Assembly: GCA_964399875.1 (NCBI GenBank)
Contig: CAYNRQ010000026.1
Location: 1-15,180, forward strand
Length of the DNA stretch: 15,180 nt
Source: CAYNRQ01 sp964399875
GTDB lineage: Archaea > Aenigmatarchaeota > Aenigmatarchaeia > QMZP01
Direction of reading: 5' to 3'
Of the stretch, positions 1 to 5,966 are shown piece by piece. Every line of letters begins with the position of its first letter. Position 1 is the stretch's first letter. The notes below the pieces were generated by a model. It was not told where the DNA came from. It worked only from the letters and a program-made list of their open reading frames with translations, and did not search any database. The translations under genes and the position numbers were made by a program.

Positions 1-52
1 TTGCATGGCAGAAGAAACCTAATGGCTTCAGCCAGTAGATGAATTCCCGTAA
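1..52 (+). mobile_element. Right end of an IS200/IS605-type (TnpB) element, partial
   Basis: Frame 1 is open from the window edge and stops with TGA at 40-42, which fits the last codons of a TnpB protein lying mostly outside the window. Positions 19-38 form a hairpin: CTAATGGC and GCCAGTAG around a TTCA loop, with one A/G mismatch. It is preceded by GAAGAAAC and followed by GATGAATTCC. This arrangement resembles the right end of IS1341/IS605 elements, where the tnpB 3' end, the end hairpin and the 3' part of the omega (reRNA) guide RNA overlap. The TnpB catalytic part is not visible, so the call rests on the end structure alone. Sequence after about position 50 would be the target flank. Confidence 0.42.
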
Positions 53-108
53 CTGATTTCTGTACCCAAAAACAAAAATAGTATTTTACAGATATGCTTC
101 TATTGTCT

Positions 109-140
109 AGGAAAGGGTAAATGGAACACGTTTCCTTTTT
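109..140 (+). terminator. Possible terminator hairpin with T tract
   Basis: AGGAAA (109-114) and TTTCCT (131-136) are inverted repeats, followed directly by a run of T (136-140). This could end transcription coming from the TnpB side. The loop is long (16 nt) and the stem short. In archaea the T tract alone may be the active part. Confidence 0.25.
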
Positions 141-159
141 ATTAACTGTAAACTTATCG

Positions 160-215
160 GGATTTATTAATATATATACCACTATTATATAATATATATG
201 CCAATAAAGGAGGTG
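160..215 (+). promoter_or_regulatory. Promoter and ribosome binding site of the ferritin-like gene
   Basis: An AT-rich block TTTATTAATATATAT (163-177) fits an archaeal TATA box. A second AT block at 185-199 ends in ATATATATGC, a string that also occurs before the DUF5320 gene at 1734-1743. A very strong Shine-Dalgarno site, AAAGGAGGTG (206-215), lies 5 bases before the ATG at 221. The exact TATA position is uncertain because the whole region is AT-rich. Confidence 0.5.
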
Positions 216-220
216 CAAAA

Positions 221-505
221 ATGATGTCAAATATACCAATAAAACTGGACAAAGTCAAGAAGGAAAACATAGACAAGCAGATATTAAGAACAGGAATAAT
301 AGCTGAACTAGACGCAATAGACCTGTACGAGCAGATGGCAGCCATGACAGATAGTGAAGCTATAAGAAAGGTCTTGCTGGACATAGCCAAAGAAGAGAAA
401 ACCCATGTGGGGGAATTCCAGTTACTCCTGTTAAAGAAAGATCCAGAGCAAGTGGATGAATTGAAAAAAGGTAAAAAAGAGGTTGAAAAATTAATAAAGA
501 AATAG
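221..505 (+). CDS. Small ferritin-like protein, encapsulated-ferritin (EncFtn) type
   Basis: The 94-residue product has the two-helix form of half-ferritins. It carries E29 in AELDAIDLYEQ, then E59 and H62 in KEEKTHVGEF. The E-30-E-2-H spacing equals the E32/E62/H65 ferroxidase set of the Rhodospirillum rubrum encapsulated ferritin as I recall it. Members of this family dimerise to complete the di-iron site, assemble into decamers, oxidise Fe(II), and in many hosts sit inside an encapsulin shell. The C-terminus is Lys-rich and I see no obvious cargo-loading peptide. No encapsulin gene is present here, but one could lie outside the window. The start is set by the strong Shine-Dalgarno site. 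A short rubrerythrin-like protein is the alternative reading. Confidence 0.75.
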   Translation: MMSNIPIKLDKVKKENIDKQILRTGIIAELDAIDLYEQMAAMTDSEAIRKVLLDIAKEEKTHVGEFQLLLLKKDPEQVDELKKGKKEVEKLIKK

Positions 506-517
506 GAGGTTATAAAT

Positions 518-547
518 ATGGGTTGCGGGTGCAGTAGAAAAAAGAAA
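518..547 (+). pseudogene. 5' end of a tiny Cys-rich gene, apparently cut by the IS1595 element
   Basis: ATG at 518 follows a perfect AGGAGGT Shine-Dalgarno site (504-510), 12 bases after the ferritin-like stop, so it looks like the next gene of that operon. It encodes MGCGCSRKKK, and the IS1595-family inverted repeat begins at 548, exactly after these ten codons. The frame then runs two codons into the IS and stops at 554-556. An open stretch just beyond the IS (1424-1534) could be the other half of the gene. If so, the original product was a small protein of about 45 residues with an N-terminal CGC motif. It is also possible that the 12-residue peptide is used as it stands. I do not recognise its family. 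Confidence 0.4.
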
Positions 548-574
548 GGTGATTAGGTCATTTCCGGACCAAAT
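548..574 (+). repeat. Left terminal inverted repeat of IS copy 1
   Basis: It begins GGTGATTAGGTCATTTCC and then GGACCAAAT. It pairs with the right end at 1395-1422, sharing GGTGATT at the tip and an inner ACCAAA block, with mismatches between. Confidence 0.65.
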
Positions 575-1386
575 TACCTCCTATAATTAACTTCACTAAC
601 AGCTTAAATAAATCTTCATATCTGTAGTTGAACCTGAACTCCATCCCCTTGAGATACCAGTAATAATTATCCCTGTTGATGCCATGATACTTCATGAACC
701 GTTCCTTGCCAAATGACCAGAAACCTTCTATGCCGTTTATGTGCTTGTTGTACTCAACAAGCGTCTTGGTATGGTCAATCCTTTCATGCTTTCCGTAGAT
801 TATCAGCGAGTTATAGCTCCTGAACGTGTCAGTGTAATAGACTGACCCTTTCTTTGTCTTTTCCTTGATATGCTTCAATAATGTCTTAGCCTTGACATTG
901 GGTACTACTGCGGTATAGACTTTACCACGGCGTTCCAGTATCTGCATCTCTGCAGATGCAGAGATGTCTCGTGTCAGGGGTTTGTGGGAGAGACACGATG
1001 CCGAAAACGATTGCCTTGTTATATGCTCCTCTGCCTCTCTTGCCTTTGCGTTTCCCTCCGAAATAGCTTTCATCAAGCTCCAAGTCACCGCTCAATTCCT
1101 TGAACTGTTCACGCAGATACTCTGCCATCTTGTATCTGTACTGCATGAATCTGTCAGATACGGATTTGTATGATAACCCCAATGCAATTGATGTCTTCCT
1201 GGCTGATATCTCGAGATAGAAATGGTAGAGTATATCAAGCTTTTTTCTGAGTTTGTTAAGGCTGTATATCCTATGACAATGTCTGCATTTGAGTCGCTTA
1301 TCCTTGAGTTTGTATAGATGGTAATTGCCGCAGAATATACACTTCCGGCCGAGTAAAATGTTGTCATACACTCTTTTCGCTATCAT
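558..1386 (-). pseudogene. IS1595-family transposase, broken by a 58-bp insert
   Basis: The N-terminal frame (from 1386) starts with a zinc ribbon, CIFC at residues 16-19 and CRHC at 34-37, then a helix-turn-helix-like part, then the first catalytic aspartate in LELDESYFGGKRKGKRGRG (about residue 105). That frame fails after the strand motif KAIVFGI. The C-terminal part resumes in another frame at LERRGKVYT, with the second aspartate in YYTDTFRSY and the third catalytic segment HINGIEGFWS, and ends GGNLVRK. Taking out 58 bp (about 939-996) restores one frame of 257 codons including the stop, the expected size and a whole number of codons. The protein as encoded is inactive unless frameshifting occurs. 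Confidence 0.85.
939..996. repeat. Palindromic 58-bp insert inside the IS transposase
   Basis: This segment is extra relative to the transposase family and shifts the frame by one. It holds a perfect inverted repeat CATCTCTGCA-GA-TGCAGAGATG (945-966) and a second pair, GTGTC (971-975) and GACAC (992-996). Two hairpins in so short an insert suggest a miniature palindromic element rather than random sequence. No clear target duplication can be made out. The exact edges could move by one or two bases. Confidence 0.5.
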
Positions 1387-1394
1387 GTATGTAT

Positions 1395-1422
1395 ATTTTG
1401 GTACGGAAGTTAATCAATCACC
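1395..1422 (-). repeat. Right terminal inverted repeat of IS copy 1
   Basis: Read on the minus strand it begins GGTGATTGATTAACTTCCG and then TACCAAAAT. It is closer than the left end to the terminal repeat of copy 2 at 14909, sharing the GATTAACTTC or GTTAACTTC core. Confidence 0.65.
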
Positions 1423-1534
1423 AAAAATTAAAACAATAAGTGATTTTATCAAAAAAATGAAATCGGACGAAAGAATAGAAAATGAAATCAAAAAAATAAG
1501 AGATTATGAATTGGTAAAAATAATTGAAAACTAA
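1423..1534 (+). pseudogene. 3' remnant of a small Lys/Glu-rich gene beyond the IS
   Basis: Directly after the IS end an open frame reads KIKTISDFIKKMKSDE and on to YELVKIIEN, ending with TAA at 1532-1534. It has no promoter or Shine-Dalgarno site of its own next to a start codon. It is helical and charged, and I do not recognise its family. It may be the second half of the Cys-rich gene begun at 518. Joining the two parts in frame needs loss of 4 or 7 bases, so target duplication and later mutation leave the link unproven. A few internal ATG codons could allow a 26-residue peptide, but nothing supports its use. Confidence 0.35.
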
Positions 1535-1644
1535 TTATCTTTTACACTTACATTATTCACAATTCTTATTGTAATTAGGCTCTTCTTCAAGCAAGCACTT
1601 ATGAAATATGAAGGAATTTATACACTTTTTCAACACAATCCCTA

Positions 1645-1659
1645 CTTCTGCAACAGAAG
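1645..1659. repeat. Short perfect hairpin in the intergenic region
   Basis: CTTCTG-CAA-CAGAAG is a perfect 6-bp inverted repeat between the IS and the DUF5320 promoter. Apart from this and an ACAAT-TCTT-ATTGT pair near 1559-1572, nothing else is visible from 1535 to 1680. Its role is unknown. Confidence 0.3.
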
Positions 1660-1683
1660 CCCTTATTCAACAAAGCCAAAGGA

Positions 1684-1722
1684 CCGAAAGCTTTAAATAG
1701 TTTAATGAATATATATTCATTA
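1684..1722 (+). promoter_or_regulatory. Promoter with a 20-bp palindromic operator before the metal cluster
   Basis: CGAAAG followed by CTTTAAATA (about 1685-1699) looks like a BRE plus TATA box. Immediately downstream, 1703-1722 is a perfect palindrome, TAATGAATATATATTCATTA. It lies where transcription should start, about 25 bases from the TATA box, which is the usual place for a repressor site in archaea. A half-site-like ATGAATATATAT recurs at 1731-1742. DUF134, encoded two genes downstream, is an obvious candidate binder, but this is inference. AT-rich palindromes can also arise by chance. Confidence 0.6.
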
Positions 1723-1767
1723 TATATAATATGAATATATATGCAAAATGCACGAGGAGGTGTTAAT

Positions 1768-2175
1768 ATGCCAGCAGGAGATGGAACAGGTCCTCAGGGA
1801 ATGGGCCCAATGACAGGAAGGGCTGCAGGTTACTGTGCCGGATATACAGCACCAGGATTCGCGAATCCAGTCCCAGGCTTTGGAAGAGGCATGGGTCGCG
1901 GGTTTGGAAGAGGTGTGGGTTTCGGTAGAGGCCGCGGTTTTGGAAGGAGATTTGGCTACGCAGCTTATGCACAATATGCGCAGGCTCCAGTACCAGCAAG
2001 ATTCGTGCCCGTACAGCCAGCCCAATACGCACCAGCAGCTCCGGTCCAGGCTTATCCACAGCCACAGTACAGAAAAGAGGATGAGATTGCAGACCTGAAA
2101 GCAGAGAAGGAGCTTATTGAAAGGGACCTGAAAGCAATAGGGGAAAGGATTAAAGAACTTGAAAAGAAACAATAA
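1768..2175 (+). CDS. DUF5320-type Gly-rich protein with C-terminal coiled coil
   Basis: The ATG at 1768 follows a strong GAGGAGGTG Shine-Dalgarno site (1754-1762); an in-frame ATG at 1741 lacks one. The 135-residue product starts MPAGDGTGPQGMGPMTGRA, the signature of DUF5320, with one Cys in GYCAG. A Gly/Arg/Phe-rich segment follows (about residues 28-60), then an Ala/Pro/Gln/Tyr-rich segment (62-103), then a charged helix with heptad-like leucines and isoleucines (about 104-135) that should form a coiled coil. The function of the family is unknown. It commonly occurs beside NifX-like proteins and DUF134, as here, which suggests a part in metal cofactor handling. It is the first gene of the cluster. 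Confidence 0.75.
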   Translation: MPAGDGTGPQGMGPMTGRAAGYCAGYTAPGFANPVPGFGRGMGRGFGRGVGFGRGRGFGRRFGYAAYAQYAQAPVPARFVPVQPAQYAPAAPVQAYPQPQYRKEDEIADLKAEKELIERDLKAIGERIKELEKKQ

Positions 2176-2243
2176 AGTGAAGAATGTCTGACTATGTTGA
2201 ATGAATCTATCAGGCACTGTTAAAGATTGTGAGGCGCACGTTA

Positions 2244-2576
2244 ATGCCAAGGCCAAGGATAATGAGGAGGGTCTGGTTTGAACCTAATGTAACGTATTTC
2301 AAGCCAGCAGGAACAAGGATGATGCAGTTAGAGCAGGTTATACTTACTGTTGACGAATTCGAGGCTATCAGGCTCAAGGATTATGAGGATTTGGATCAAA
2401 CAGAGGCTGCAAAAAAGATGGAGATATCCCAGCCAACCTTCCAGAGGCTTTACGAAAGCGCGAGAAAAAAGACAGCTGATGCACTTGTGAATGGAAAGGC
2501 CATAAAGATAGAAGGCGGTCCATACAGGATGGGGCCTAGATTTGGCAGAGGTGGATTCAGGGGAGGAAGAATATGA
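2244..2576 (+). CDS. DUF134 family DNA-binding protein
   Basis: The 110-residue product begins MPRPRIMRRVWFEPNVTYFK. It has the DUF134 hallmark VILTVDEFEAIRLKDYEDLD, then a helix-turn-helix of the sigma-70 region-4 kind (TEAAKKMEISQPTFQRLYESA), then KTADALVNGKAIKIEGG. The tail ends in a Gly/Arg/Phe-rich stretch, GPRFGRGGFRGGRI. The family is predicted to bind DNA and is often linked to NifX-like and MinD genes. A role as regulator of this cluster, perhaps at the palindrome at 1703-1722, is inference. The ATG at 2244 was preferred to a GTG at 2229 because MPRPR is the usual family start. The stop overlaps the next start by four bases (ATGA). Confidence 0.85.
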   Translation: MPRPRIMRRVWFEPNVTYFKPAGTRMMQLEQVILTVDEFEAIRLKDYEDLDQTEAAKKMEISQPTFQRLYESARKKTADALVNGKAIKIEGGPYRMGPRFGRGGFRGGRI

Positions 2577-3625
2577 AAAGGGAAGGGATTACAATACTGA
2601 GCGTAATGGTGAATGTTTTCCTTACCTTAGCCAAGCTTGTGATTGGATTCATAAGCATGTCATCAGCTGTCCTTGCTGAGGGAATCCATTCAGGAATGGA
2701 TATTGTCACCTCATGCATAAGCTACATTGGTATAAGGGCTTCTAAAAAGCCCGGGGATAAGGAGCATCCGTATGGCCATCACCAGAGCGAGACAATAGCA
2801 GGATTTATCATAACCATAGTGCTCTTCCTTTCATCCGTCTATATAATTTATGAGGCAGTGCTCAGTTACATGGGAGCAAAGGCACTGGTTGTTTCATATT
2901 TTGCTCTTGGATTAATGGCAGGCTCTGCAATAGTAAATCTGGTTATGTCTGAGCTTAAAATGAGGGTTGGCAAAAAATATGAAAGCATGGCCCTCATAGC
3001 CGATGCCAATCATTCAAGAATGGATGTATTCACATCATTGGGTGTTTTTATTGGCTTGATACTTTCGGGGTATTGGGTATATGCCGATTCAATAGCTGCA
3101 ATACTTATCGGACTCTACATTATGTGGGGTTCCATAAAGCTTGGCAGAAAAACAACAGACATCCTGCTCAACGTATCCGCGGGGGAGGATGTTGAGAAGA
3201 AGATAAATGCCGTGCTTAAGGATTATAAAATAGAGCTTTCGGACCTCAAAACACAAAAGCTGGGCCCTGAAATATTCGCTGAGATGAAGATTAAACTGGA
3301 GCCTAAACTAAAGGTGGAAGATGTTGAGGAAATAACAAATGAAATTAAGAATAAATTAACAGAAATAATACCAAATATGAAGTATGTTGTTATACAGGTC
3401 GAAAGCAAGAAAGATGAAATAAGAAAAAGCTTCTATAAGGGGAGTTTTGGAAAGGATATGACATGGAAAGGAAGGATGGGTGGCTTTGGGATGGGACCTT
3501 CTGGTGAATGTGTATGCACAAAGTGCGGGGAAAGGGTTCAGCACCAGAGAGGTATGCCATGCTACCAGATGAAGTGCCCGAAGTGTGGAAGCAAAATGAT
3601 AAGGGATAGAATCATAGGGAAATAG
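2573..3625 (+). CDS. CDF-family metal cation transporter with fused six-Cys domain
   Basis: This is a cation diffusion facilitator that should export divalent metal from the cytoplasm in exchange for protons. Six membrane segments are apparent in residues 1-200. Metal-site motifs are H39/D43 in TM2 (HSGMD) and H147/D151 in TM5 (HSRMD), with the family motif HPYGHHQSE at 65-73. A soluble alpha/beta dimerisation domain follows (about 200-290). After a Gly/Met linker comes an unusual tail with C313, C315, C318, C330, C335 and C338 (CVCTKCG, HQRGMPCYQ, KCPKCG). Ordinary CDF proteins end near residue 290-300, so the tail is an added domain. The same domain is encoded alone by the next gene. The substrate may be Fe, Zn or Mn and cannot be told from the sequence. 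Confidence 0.88.
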   Translation: MKREGITILSVMVNVFLTLAKLVIGFISMSSAVLAEGIHSGMDIVTSCISYIGIRASKKPGDKEHPYGHHQSETIAGFIITIVLFLSSVYIIYEAVLSYMGAKALVVSYFALGLMAGSAIVNLVMSELKMRVGKKYESMALIADANHSRMDVFTSLGVFIGLILSGYWVYADSIAAILIGLYIMWGSIKLGRKTTDILLNVSAGEDVEKKINAVLKDYKIELSDLKTQKLGPEIFAEMKIKLEPKLKVEDVEEITNEIKNKLTEIIPNMKYVVIQVESKKDEIRKSFYKGSFGKDMTWKGRMGGFGMGPSGECVCTKCGERVQHQRGMPCYQMKCPKCGSKMIRDRIIGK

Positions 3626-3648
3626 AATGATAAGGGAGGTGCGATAAA

Positions 3649-3837
3649 ATGCCAAATGGAAGAGGTAGCGGAACAGGCGGAATGGGTAGAGGAAGAATGC
3701 CAGGGGGTTTTGGCCTGGGACCGGGCGGACAATGTGTTTGCCCCAGTTGCGGTACTAAGGCGGCCCATCAGAGAGGAGTTCCGTGTTATCAGCAGAAATG
3801 CCCCAAGTGTGGAGCAGCCATGACAAGACCAAGATAA
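3649..3837 (+). CDS. Small six-Cys zinc-ribbon-like protein
   Basis: The 62-residue product has a Gly/Arg/Met-rich N-terminus (residues 3-27), then C29, C31, C34, C46, C51 and C54 in CVCPSCG, HQRGVPCYQ and KCPKCG. The arrangement CxCxxC, then C-x4-C-x2-C, with a conserved HQRGxPCYQ between, is nearly the same as the tail of the CDF transporter directly upstream. Metal binding (zinc, or an iron or soft metal site) is very likely; the function is unknown. A strong GGGAGGT Shine-Dalgarno site (3634-3640) supports the start. It could hand metal to or from the transporter or the NifX-like protein next door; this is inference. Confidence 0.8.
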   Translation: MPNGRGSGTGGMGRGRMPGGFGLGPGGQCVCPSCGTKAAHQRGVPCYQQKCPKCGAAMTRPR

Positions 3838-3869
3838 CAAATTAGAATCAATATCAGCGGTGATATGAA

Positions 3870-4418
3870 ATGAAGAAAATATTTAAAACAATCGATGATG
3901 AAATATCAAAACTGGAAAAGGTGAAAATGGATTTATTAAAGGAAAAAATAGAAGGAGGTGAAAAAATGAAAATAGCAGTTAGTGCAACAGGCAAGGGCCT
4001 GGACAGCCAGGTTGACATGCGTTTTGGAAGGTGCCCGAACTTTGTAATCGTGGAGCTTGACGGAAAGGAGATAAAGAGTACTCAAGATGTAGAGAATATA
4101 GCAGCAGGCCAGATGGGAGGAGCAGGAATAACATCCTCACAGCTTGTTGCTGACCGGGGAGTTAAGGCTGTAATAACAGGCAATGTAGGGCCCAGGGCCT
4201 TTTCGGTTTTTGAGCAGCTCGGAATTAAAATCTACCAGGGTTCAGGGACAGTGAAAGAAGTAGTGGAGAAGTTTGCTGATGGAAAGCTTCAGGAAATGAA
4301 GGGTGCCACAGGACCTATGTTCATGGGCAAGCCCGGCAGCGGACAAGGCGCAGGAATAGGTGCTGGCATGGGCAGCGGTGCAGGCAGAGGTATGGGAAGA
4401 GGACAAAGAAGCGTATAA
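3870..4418 (+). CDS. NifX/NifB-family (dinitrogenase FeMo-cofactor-binding domain) protein
   Basis: The core begins at MKIAVSATGKGLDSQVDMRF and continues RFGRCPNFVIVE, then GITSSQLVADRGVKAVITG and NVGPRAFSVFEQLGIKIYQG, the typical fold and motifs of the Nitro_FeMo-Co family. Members bind Fe-S or Fe/Mo/Cu clusters; the orange protein ORP is one. The C-terminus (about the last 40 residues) is Gly/Met/Arg-rich. Two starts are possible. The ATG at 3870, with GGTGAT upstream, adds a 32-residue charged helical leader; the ATG at 3966, with a stronger GGAGGTG site (3953-3959), gives a standard 150-residue protein. Both frames are open and both forms may be made. No nitrogenase genes are present, so a nitrogen-fixation role is not implied. 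Confidence 0.85.
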   Translation: MKKIFKTIDDEISKLEKVKMDLLKEKIEGGEKMKIAVSATGKGLDSQVDMRFGRCPNFVIVELDGKEIKSTQDVENIAAGQMGGAGITSSQLVADRGVKAVITGNVGPRAFSVFEQLGIKIYQGSGTVKEVVEKFADGKLQEMKGATGPMFMGKPGSGQGAGIGAGMGSGAGRGMGRGQRSV

Positions 4419-4458
4419 ATCATCGGGAACTTAGGAAAATCAAGATTTGGTGATTAGA

Positions 4459-5337
4459 ATGAAGATGAATCTGGATTGCATACCCTGCTTTCAAAGGCAG
4501 GCGCTAAAGGCTGTGAGGATGAATATCCAGGATGAAAAAATACACGAGAGTATATTAAGGCAGGTTATGGAATGCATAATAGGGCTGGACTGGTCGCTTA
4601 CACCGCCGGAGTTGGCACACAATGTGCACAGAATCATTAGGGAAGGGATAGGAATTGAAGATCCGTATAGAGAAGCGAAGAAAAACTGCAATGAGCTTGC
4701 GCTGAAACTGCTTCCCAGAATAAAGGAAAGGATAGATGGGAGCCCTGACCCGCTGGGAACAGCAATAAGAATATCAATTGCAGGGAACATCATGGATTTC
4801 GGCCCTGCAGGAGGCAACTTTAATGTTGAAAAAACAATTGGGGAGATTCTGGGTAAGCGATTTGCAATAGATGATTATCAGGATTTCAAGAAGGAGTTAA
4901 GGAGCGCAAAAAATATTTTATTTTTCACAGACAATGCTGGAGAGATAGCATTCGACAGGGTGCTGATAGAAACTATCTTGGACGCCCAAAAGAAGAACGG
5001 GCTTGAAAAGCCAAAGATTACTGTAGCAGTAAAGGGAGGGCCTATAATAAATGATGCTACTATGCAGGATGCCAAATATGTTGGCATGGACAGGATTCCG
5101 GGTGTTGAATTCAAGGAAACCAATAATGGAGACCCTGGCACAGGGCCAGTAAGAAATTCAAAGGAGGTTGAATCCTGGATAAGAAACCATGATGTAACTA
5201 TCTCGAAGGGTCAGGGAAATTATGAAGGCTTAAGCCAGTTCAAAAATATATTTTTCATGCTAATAGCCAAATGTAATGTAATAGCCTCTAATCTGGGGGT
5301 CAAAGAAGGGGATGCTGTTCTAAAATATACGAAATGA
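4459..5337 (+). CDS. DUF89 (ARMT1-like) metal-dependent phosphatase family protein
   Basis: This 292-residue protein belongs to the DUF89 family, whose archaeal form is AF1104-like. It has an N-terminal CIPC (C7, C10), an all-helical N-terminal part with TPPELAHNVHRIIRE, the IAGNIMDFGP segment (107-116), then the metal site D158/N159 with D166 (TDNAGEIAFD), KGGPIINDATMQDA, and SKGQGNYEGL near the end. Characterised relatives are Mn/Ni/Co-dependent phosphatases that act on damaged sugar phosphates; the substrate here is unknown. A GGTGAT site (4449-4454) precedes the ATG at 4459, which gives the usual MKxxxxCxPC start. It may be cotranscribed with the NifX-like gene 40 bases upstream. Confidence 0.85.
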   Translation: MKMNLDCIPCFQRQALKAVRMNIQDEKIHESILRQVMECIIGLDWSLTPPELAHNVHRIIREGIGIEDPYREAKKNCNELALKLLPRIKERIDGSPDPLGTAIRISIAGNIMDFGPAGGNFNVEKTIGEILGKRFAIDDYQDFKKELRSAKNILFFTDNAGEIAFDRVLIETILDAQKKNGLEKPKITVAVKGGPIINDATMQDAKYVGMDRIPGVEFKETNNGDPGTGPVRNSKEVESWIRNHDVTISKGQGNYEGLSQFKNIFFMLIAKCNVIASNLGVKEGDAVLKYTK

Positions 5338-5375
5338 TAGTGGCAATAATTGAAACAGTGAAGGAAAGGTAATTT

Positions 5376-5966
5376 ATGTCTAAAGAAGGGGAGGTAAAGA
5401 AATTAGAGGGGGAGGTAAAGGACTGTAAGAAGTGCGGCCTGTGGAAGACCAGGAACAATCCTGTCGTGGGTGAAGGCTCATTGAACTCTGGCATAATGTT
5501 TATAGGCGAGGCGCCCGGGCATAATGAAGACCAGCAGGGGAAGCCCTTTGTTGGAAGGGCTGGCAAGGTCCTGGATGAACTGCTTGCTTTGGCTAATCTG
5601 AAGAGGGAGGATGTATATATTGGAAACATAATAAAATGCCGCCCGCCTAAAAACCGAAATCCCATGCCCGAGGAGATAAAGGCATGTACCCCATATCTGG
5701 ACAGGCAGATTTCAATAATAAAGCCCAGAATAATATGCACGCTTGGAAACTTTGCAACAGCCTATATTCTTGAAAAGTTTGGACTGAAGCCGGAAAGCAT
5801 CGGGAAGGTTCATGGAAGGGTTTTCAGGGTGAGAAATTTGCTGCTTGATACAAAAATAATACCACTTTACCACCCGGCATCTGCAGTATATAACCCCAAT
5901 AAGAAACCAATGCTTATGAGTGATTTCAGCTCAATAAGGAGCAATCATGATGCAAAAACACAATAA
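5376..5966 (+). CDS. Family-4 uracil-DNA glycosylase (Fe-S)
   Basis: This enzyme removes uracil produced by cytosine deamination. The 196-residue product has the four cluster cysteines C17, C20, C88 and C104 (CKKC, IIKCRPPKNRNP, EIKAC) expected for the [4Fe-4S] site. It also has the catalytic-pocket motif GEAPGHNEDQQGKPFVGRAG (44-63) and the second motif HPAS (166-169). All key elements are present and the length is normal. A Shine-Dalgarno site GGAAAGGT lies before ATG 5376. Its end overlaps the start of the Mrp-type gene by 20 bases, so the two are probably translated from one message. Pairing with a possible Fe-S carrier gene is sensible because the enzyme needs a cluster. Confidence 0.92.
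   Translation: MSKEGEVKKLEGEVKDCKKCGLWKTRNNPVVGEGSLNSGIMFIGEAPGHNEDQQGKPFVGRAGKVLDELLALANLKREDVYIGNIIKCRPPKNRNPMPEEIKACTPYLDRQISIIKPRIICTLGNFATAYILEKFGLKPESIGKVHGRVFRVRNLLLDTKIIPLYHPASAVYNPNKKPMLMSDFSSIRSNHDAKTQ

Larger units (their letters stand above)
548..1422 (-). mobile_element. IS1595-family (ISXO2-like) insertion sequence, copy 1, about 875 bp
   Basis: The ends are imperfect inverted repeats of about 27 bp. The left end (548-574) and the reverse complement of the right end (1395-1422) both begin GGTGATT and share CTTCCG or TTCCGG followed by ACCAAA. A transposase frame fills the inside on the minus strand. The same end (GGTAAT, then GTTAACTTC, then ACCAA) marks the second element at 14909, which supports the boundary. 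IS1595 elements usually make 8-bp target duplications; here the flanks (AAAAGAAA and AAAAATTA) are A-rich but not identical, so the insertion is probably old. The element separates the ferritin-like operon from the metal cluster. Confidence 0.8.

Noticed and set aside
2229..2243. GTG start for the DUF134 gene
   Set aside because: The family normally starts MPRPR, which matches the ATG at 2244, and the GTG has no better ribosome site.
1720..2256. Long minus-strand frame opposite the DUF5320 gene
   Set aside because: It is a Ser/Cys/Trp-rich shadow of the Gly-rich coding strand and has no ribosome site.
3870..4418. A nitrogen-fixation gene (NifX)
   Set aside because: No nif structural or assembly genes are present. 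The domain family is broad and common in organisms that do not fix nitrogen.
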